Part shown: in pieces, positions 60,654 to 64,000 of the stretch
Layout: every line of letters begins with the position of its first letter
How positions within the stretch are numbered: position 1 is the stretch's first letter
Assembly: GCF_039595935.1 (NCBI RefSeq)
Contig: NZ_JBCNKR010000004.1
Span: 619,001 to 683,000 of the forward strand
DNA length: 64,000 bases
Direction of reading: 5' to 3'
Origin: Flavobacterium sp.
GTDB taxonomy: Bacteria; Bacteroidota; Bacteroidia; Flavobacteriales; Flavobacteriaceae
Made by a program: the position numbers and the translations under genes
The notes under the pieces: generated by a model
Databases searched by the model: none
Told to the model about the DNA's origin: nothing
The model's input: only the letters and a program-made list of their open reading frames with translations

Positions 60654-62438
60654 ATGAAACTCTCTTTCAAAATATTAGCTTTTCTTTTACTTATTTCCCT
60701 TCCTGGCTTTGGTCAAAATAAAAAAGCGACTCTTATTGTGCATCATGCTGTAATTCACACTTTAGACAATAAAAATACAATTGTAGAAGCTATGGCGGTT
60801 GCCGATGGAAAAATCCTAAAGACAGGCACAAACAGCGAAATCTTAAAATTAAAAGACAAAAAAACCACTATAATCGATGCTAAAGGAAAAACCATTATTC
60901 CCGGAATATTCGATTCTCACATGCACATTATCCGCGGAGGAAGATTCTTTAATACCGAATTGCGCTGGGACGGCGTTCGTTCTTTAAAAAGAGCTTTAGC
61001 AATGTTAAAAGAACAGGCGCAAAGAACTCCAAAAGGACAATGGGTTCGTGTTGTAGGCGGATGGAATGCTTACCAGTTTGAAGAAAAAAGACTGCCCACT
61101 TTAGCTGAAATCAACGAAGCAACAGGCGATGTTCCAACTTTTATTCTTCATTTATACGGACACGCTTATTTGAACAAAGCAGGTTTAGAAGCTTTAAAAA
61201 TCGATGCCAATACGCCCAATCCAAATGCGGGATTAATTGAAAAAGATCCAAACGGAAATCCAACAGGCTTATTAGTTGCAGAACCAAATGCTTTCATTTT
61301 ATATTCGACACTGGCGAAACTTCCAGAATTAACACAAGAAGAAAAATTCAATTCGACCAAACAATTTATGACCGAAATGAATCGTCTGGGCGTAACGGCA
61401 ATTATGGATGCTGGAGGCGGATTTCAAAACTTTCCCGATGATTATGGCGTAACAAATGGTTTATGCAAAGACAGCGATTTAACCATTAGAATGCCTTATT
61501 ATTTGTTTGCACAAAAAGCTGGAAGCGAATTAAACGATTATACCAAGTGGATTAATACGGTTGAAATTGGCGAAGGCTGCGACGACCATGATTCAGACAA
61601 AGTTGAATATCATGTTCAGGGTGCCGGAGAAAATCTGGTAATGAGTGCCGGAGATTTTGAAAATTTCGATAAACCAAGACCAGAATTAAGCCCGGCAATG
61701 GAAGGACAATTAAAAGAAGTTTTGTCTTTATTAATTAAAAACAGATGGCCATTTAGAATTCACGCTACTTATAACGAAAGCATTACAAGATTTTTAAATG
61801 TAATTGAAGATATCAATAAAGAAACGCCTTTAAACGGTCTTTTATGGTTCTTTGATCACGCTGAAACAGTTTCTACAGAGAACTTAAAACGTATTAAAGC
61901 TTTAAACGGAGGAATCGCAATTCAGCATAGAATGGCGTATCAGGGCGAAAGTTTCATCAAAAGATATGGAAAAACCGCTGCTTCAAACACAGTTCCGTTA
62001 AAGAAAATATTCGAATTAGGAATTAAAGTAGGAATGGGAACTGACGGAACTCGCGTGGCAAGTTACAATCCGTGGGTTGGTTTGTATTGGTTAACAACCG
62101 GAAAAACTTTGGGCGGTTTAAAATACATGAATGACGAAAATATTGTAGACAGAACGACTGCTTTAAAACTATTTACTTACGGAAGCGCTCAGTTAATTAA
62201 TATTGAAAAAGACAGAGGAATGCTTACTGCTGATAAATTGGCTGATTTTTCAATTCTTTCTGATGATTATTTTAATACATCTGAAGAAAAAATCTTAAAC
62301 ATCGAATCAAAACTGACAGTGGTAAACGGAAAAGTAGTTTACGCCGACAATGATTTTAGAACTTTCGCCAACGAAAAACCAAAAGCAATTCCAGACTGGA
62401 GTCCGGTAAATTACTTTGGAGGTTATCAAAAAAATTAA
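60654..62438 (+). CDS. Exported YtcJ-like metal-dependent amidohydrolase
   Basis: This 594-residue protein has a signal peptide (to about 22, LPGFGQ) and the amidohydrolase composite domain. The metal-site HxH lies in PGIFDSHMHIIRGG, with further histidines in RIHATYNES and FDHAETV, and the final Asp in GMGTDGTRVASYNP. This group (YtcJ/AepA) includes enzymes acting on amide or imidazole-like rings, but few are characterised. It lies 3 bp upstream of the porin gene, so the two are translationally close. Likely a periplasmic hydrolase; the substrate is unknown. Confidence 0.88.
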   Translation: MKLSFKILAFLLLISLPGFGQNKKATLIVHHAVIHTLDNKNTIVEAMAVADGKILKTGTNSEILKLKDKKTTIIDAKGKTIIPGIFDSHMHIIRGGRFFNTELRWDGVRSLKRALAMLKEQAQRTPKGQWVRVVGGWNAYQFEEKRLPTLAEINEATGDVPTFILHLYGHAYLNKAGLEALKIDANTPNPNAGLIEKDPNGNPTGLLVAEPNAFILYSTLAKLPELTQEEKFNSTKQFMTEMNRLGVTAIMDAGGGFQNFPDDYGVTNGLCKDSDLTIRMPYYLFAQKAGSELNDYTKWINTVEIGEGCDDHDSDKVEYHVQGAGENLVMSAGDFENFDKPRPELSPAMEGQLKEVLSLLIKNRWPFRIHATYNESITRFLNVIEDINKETPLNGLLWFFDHAETVSTENLKRIKALNGGIAIQHRMAYQGESFIKRYGKTAASNTVPLKKIFELGIKVGMGTDGTRVASYNPWVGLYWLTTGKTLGGLKYMNDENIVDRTTALKLFTYGSAQLINIEKDRGMLTADKLADFSILSDDYFNTSEEKILNIESKLTVVNGKVVYADNDFRTFANEKPKAIPDWSPVNYFGGYQKN

Positions 62439-62441
62439 ACC

Positions 62442-63812
62442 ATGCAAAATACATTCAGAATATTGCTGCTTTTGGGATTCATTTTTACAGCCCATGCACA
62501 GCAGAAACCCGTTTTTCAAAAGCTGCGATATAATGATGATTTCACTTATCTAAAAGCCGATTCGACGAAAAACTTATACGAGAAAATCAAATATATTCCG
62601 CTAGGAAAAAACGATAAATTCTACGCCTCGATTGGCGGTGAAGCGAGACTGCAATATACTTATACCGTTAATAACAAATGGGGAGACGAAATTGATGAAA
62701 ACGATGGCTATTTATTATCACGTTATTTGCTTCATGCCAATGTTCAATTGGGAGCTTTCAGAACCTTTATTGAATTACAAAGCAGTTTAGCAAATGGCAA
62801 AACAGATCCAAGTCCGGTTGATGAAAATCAGTTAGACATTCATCAGGCTTTTCTGGATATTGATTTTATCCGAAAAGAAAATGAACAGTTAACACTCCGT
62901 TCTGGAAGACAAGAAATGTTATACGGTTCTCAGCGTTTAATCGCAGTGCGCGAAGGTCCAAACAGCCGACTTGCTTTTGACGGATTGAAATTATTCTATA
63001 AAAAAAACAATTGGCAGTCAGACGCTTTTTTCACGCATCCAATTGCCAATAAACAAGGAACATTTAACGATAATTTTAATGAAAATGCCAAATTCTGGGG
63101 AAGTTATACGGTAATACATAAAGTCCCTTTTATTGAAAATATTGATTTCTATTATTTAGGATTATGGAAAAGCCGATCTGTTTTTGATGATGCCATTGGC
63201 GAAGAAAACAGACAATCTATCGGAACACGAATCTGGAAAAACAAAGGAAACTGGAAATATGATTTTGAAGGTTTGTACCAATTCGGAAACATCAATCAAA
63301 AAACAATTTCGGCGTGGACACTATCTTCTTTTGCCTGTTATACTTTCGAAAATATAAAATTCAGTCCAGAAATAGGACTTAAAACAGAAATCATTTCGGG
63401 TGATAAAAACTCTGGAGATGGTGATTTACAAACCTTTAATCCTTTATATCCAAGAGGCGCTTATTTTGGGTTAGTAGCTTTAATTGGCCCATCAAATTTA
63501 ATAGATGTTCATCCATCCATTAATTTCAGTTTATCCGAAAAATGGGGACTTGGAATTGATTATGATATTTTCTGGAGACAAACCTTAAGTGACGGTTTAT
63601 ATGCACCCAACATGCAGCTTTTATATTCCGGGAAAGACACAACAGAACGTTTTATAGGCTCTCAGTTGATTTCAAATCTAAATTATGACATGAATAATTA
63701 TCTAGGTTTTACTCTGGAAACGGGATGGTTTAATGCAGGTTCATTTTTAAAAGAAGTTGGTTCTGGAAAAGATTATTTTTATGCAGCGTTGACAGCACAA
63801 TTTAAGTTTTAA
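62442..63812 (+). CDS. Outer-membrane porin of the alginate-export type
   Basis: This 456-residue protein has a signal peptide (MQNTFRILLLLGFIFTAHAQ) and a beta-barrel typical of the alginate_exp family: aromatic-rich strands such as EARLQYTYTVNNKWG, LTLRSGRQEMLYGSQRLIAV and GLGIDYDIFWRQTLSDGLYA, ending in FYAALTAQFKF with a C-terminal Phe. Members export or import diverse compounds, not only alginate. It is 3 bp downstream of the amidohydrolase gene and probably supplies its substrate. Its 3' end is duplicated at 63869-63907 in the downstream spacer. Confidence 0.85.
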   Translation: MQNTFRILLLLGFIFTAHAQQKPVFQKLRYNDDFTYLKADSTKNLYEKIKYIPLGKNDKFYASIGGEARLQYTYTVNNKWGDEIDENDGYLLSRYLLHANVQLGAFRTFIELQSSLANGKTDPSPVDENQLDIHQAFLDIDFIRKENEQLTLRSGRQEMLYGSQRLIAVREGPNSRLAFDGLKLFYKKNNWQSDAFFTHPIANKQGTFNDNFNENAKFWGSYTVIHKVPFIENIDFYYLGLWKSRSVFDDAIGEENRQSIGTRIWKNKGNWKYDFEGLYQFGNINQKTISAWTLSSFACYTFENIKFSPEIGLKTEIISGDKNSGDGDLQTFNPLYPRGAYFGLVALIGPSNLIDVHPSINFSLSEKWGLGIDYDIFWRQTLSDGLYAPNMQLLYSGKDTTERFIGSQLISNLNYDMNNYLGFTLETGWFNAGSFLKEVGSGKDYFYAALTAQFKF

Positions 63813-63907
63813 TAAAAGAACCGAAGGTTCGATGCATTTTGTAGAGACGGATTTCAATCCGTCTGAGCGAAAAGATTATTTTGTAAAGCGTTGACAGCAC
63901 AATTTAA
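63766..63907. repeat. Duplicated porin 3' end flanking a palindromic insert
   Basis: The segment 63766-63805 (40 bp, starts GAAAAGATTATTTT, ends GCGTTGACAGCACAATTTAA) recurs at 63869-63907 with only its middle 5-6 bases changed. Between them lie 63 bp with the hairpins GAACC/GGTTC and AGACGGATT/AATCCGTCT (63845-63864). The latter begins GTAGAGACG, as at 46908-46900. This looks like insertion of a palindromic element with local duplication. Confidence 0.75.
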
Positions 63908-63939
63908 ATTCTAAATTTGTGTAATTCAAAATCCAAATA

Positions 63940-64000
63940 ATGGAGAAAAAATATTCCGCTGCCATTTATCCTTCGCAAGATGTTATTGATTCTGTCAAAA
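63940..64000 (+). CDS. Start of a gene cut by the window edge, possibly 2'-5' RNA ligase-like
   Basis: Only 20 codons are present: MEKKYSAAIYPSQDVIDSVK. The opening resembles the start of LigT-like 2'-5' RNA ligase or phosphoesterase proteins (MEKxYSIAIxP), from memory of flavobacterial proteins; this is too short to be sure. It starts 128 bp after the porin stop and follows the duplicated palindromic segment. Confidence 0.4.
   Translation, partial: MEKKYSAAIYPSQDVIDSVK

Noticed and set aside
1..64000. tRNA, rRNA and transposase genes
   Set aside because: I found no cloverleaf-like sequence, rRNA stretch or transposase-like protein on either strand by eye; a covariance-model scan would be the decisive check.

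Overview
The window reads as the chromosome of a saprophytic flavobacterium (Bacteroidota, Flavobacterium-like). It is AT-rich, has paired SusC/SusD outer-membrane systems, a hybrid two-component sensor (HTCS), promoters of the Bacteroidota type (TTTG ... TAnnTTTG), few Shine-Dalgarno sites, and many intergenic palindromes and direct repeats. Its theme is use of pectin: the backbone of homogalacturonan and rhamnogalacturonan (RG-I), and the two sugars these release, D-galacturonate and L-rhamnose.

Layout. (1) 1-10972, minus strand: a small polysaccharide-utilisation locus, SusE-like lipoprotein, SusC, SusD and the start of a GH30-like enzyme, with an HTCS sensor/regulator upstream. (2) 11149-23009: an L-rhamnose module. 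A GntR-type regulator (+) diverges from rhaT, a fused rhamnulose-1-phosphate aldolase/lactaldehyde dehydrogenase, rhaI, an FGGY kinase, lutA, lutB, lutC and a PfkB sugar kinase (all -). Rhamnose would be taken to DHAP plus L-lactate, and LutABC would oxidise the L-lactate to pyruvate. (3) 23142-28077: a beta-lactamase-fold hydrolase, a LuxR-type regulator, a 140-bp heptamer microsatellite, a histone H1-like small protein, a DUF4861-like exported protein and an unknown small protein. (4) 28316-45330, minus strand: one long pectin locus reading GH28, SusC, SusD, esterase, DUF4861-like, two GH105, GH43, PL10 lyase, CE8 pectinesterase, GH28 and CE12 acetylesterase. (5) 45622-57117: a LacI-type regulator (+) followed by the whole galacturonate route (uxaA, uxaB, eda, kdgK, uxaC, kduD, kduI, exuT; all -). 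(6) 57521-64000, plus strand: an exported esterase, a receiver-like small protein behind three tandem promoter-bearing repeats, an isochorismatase-fold hydrolase, a YtcJ-like amidohydrolase, a porin and the start of another gene.

The parts join up. Exported CE12, CE8, PL10, GH28, GH105 and GH43 enzymes de-esterify and cut pectin; SusCD imports oligomers; GH105 releases unsaturated galacturonate for KduI/KduD; free galacturonate enters by ExuT and passes through UxaC, UxaB, UxaA, KdgK and Eda; rhamnose goes to the module in part 2. A 14-bp operator (TGTAATCGATTRCA) lies at the head of the GH28-SusCD operon, at kduI and at exuT, touching or near a TAnnTTTG promoter, which defines a local LacI regulon.

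The most unusual observation is that two catabolic reading frames (PL10/CE8 and exuT) are each broken at a poly-A run that leaves an in-frame A-AAA-AAG heptamer. In both cases a -1 shift at exactly that site restores one long, sensible protein. Lost adenines, sequencing undercall, transcriptional slippage and ribosomal frameshifting cannot be separated from the sequence alone. Other notable items are an array of hairpins with compensatory stem changes, a tandem triplication of a promoter, a candidate shared GntR operator, two MITE-like elements and a perfect 32-bp inverted repeat. No tRNA, rRNA, CRISPR array or transposase gene was recognised.
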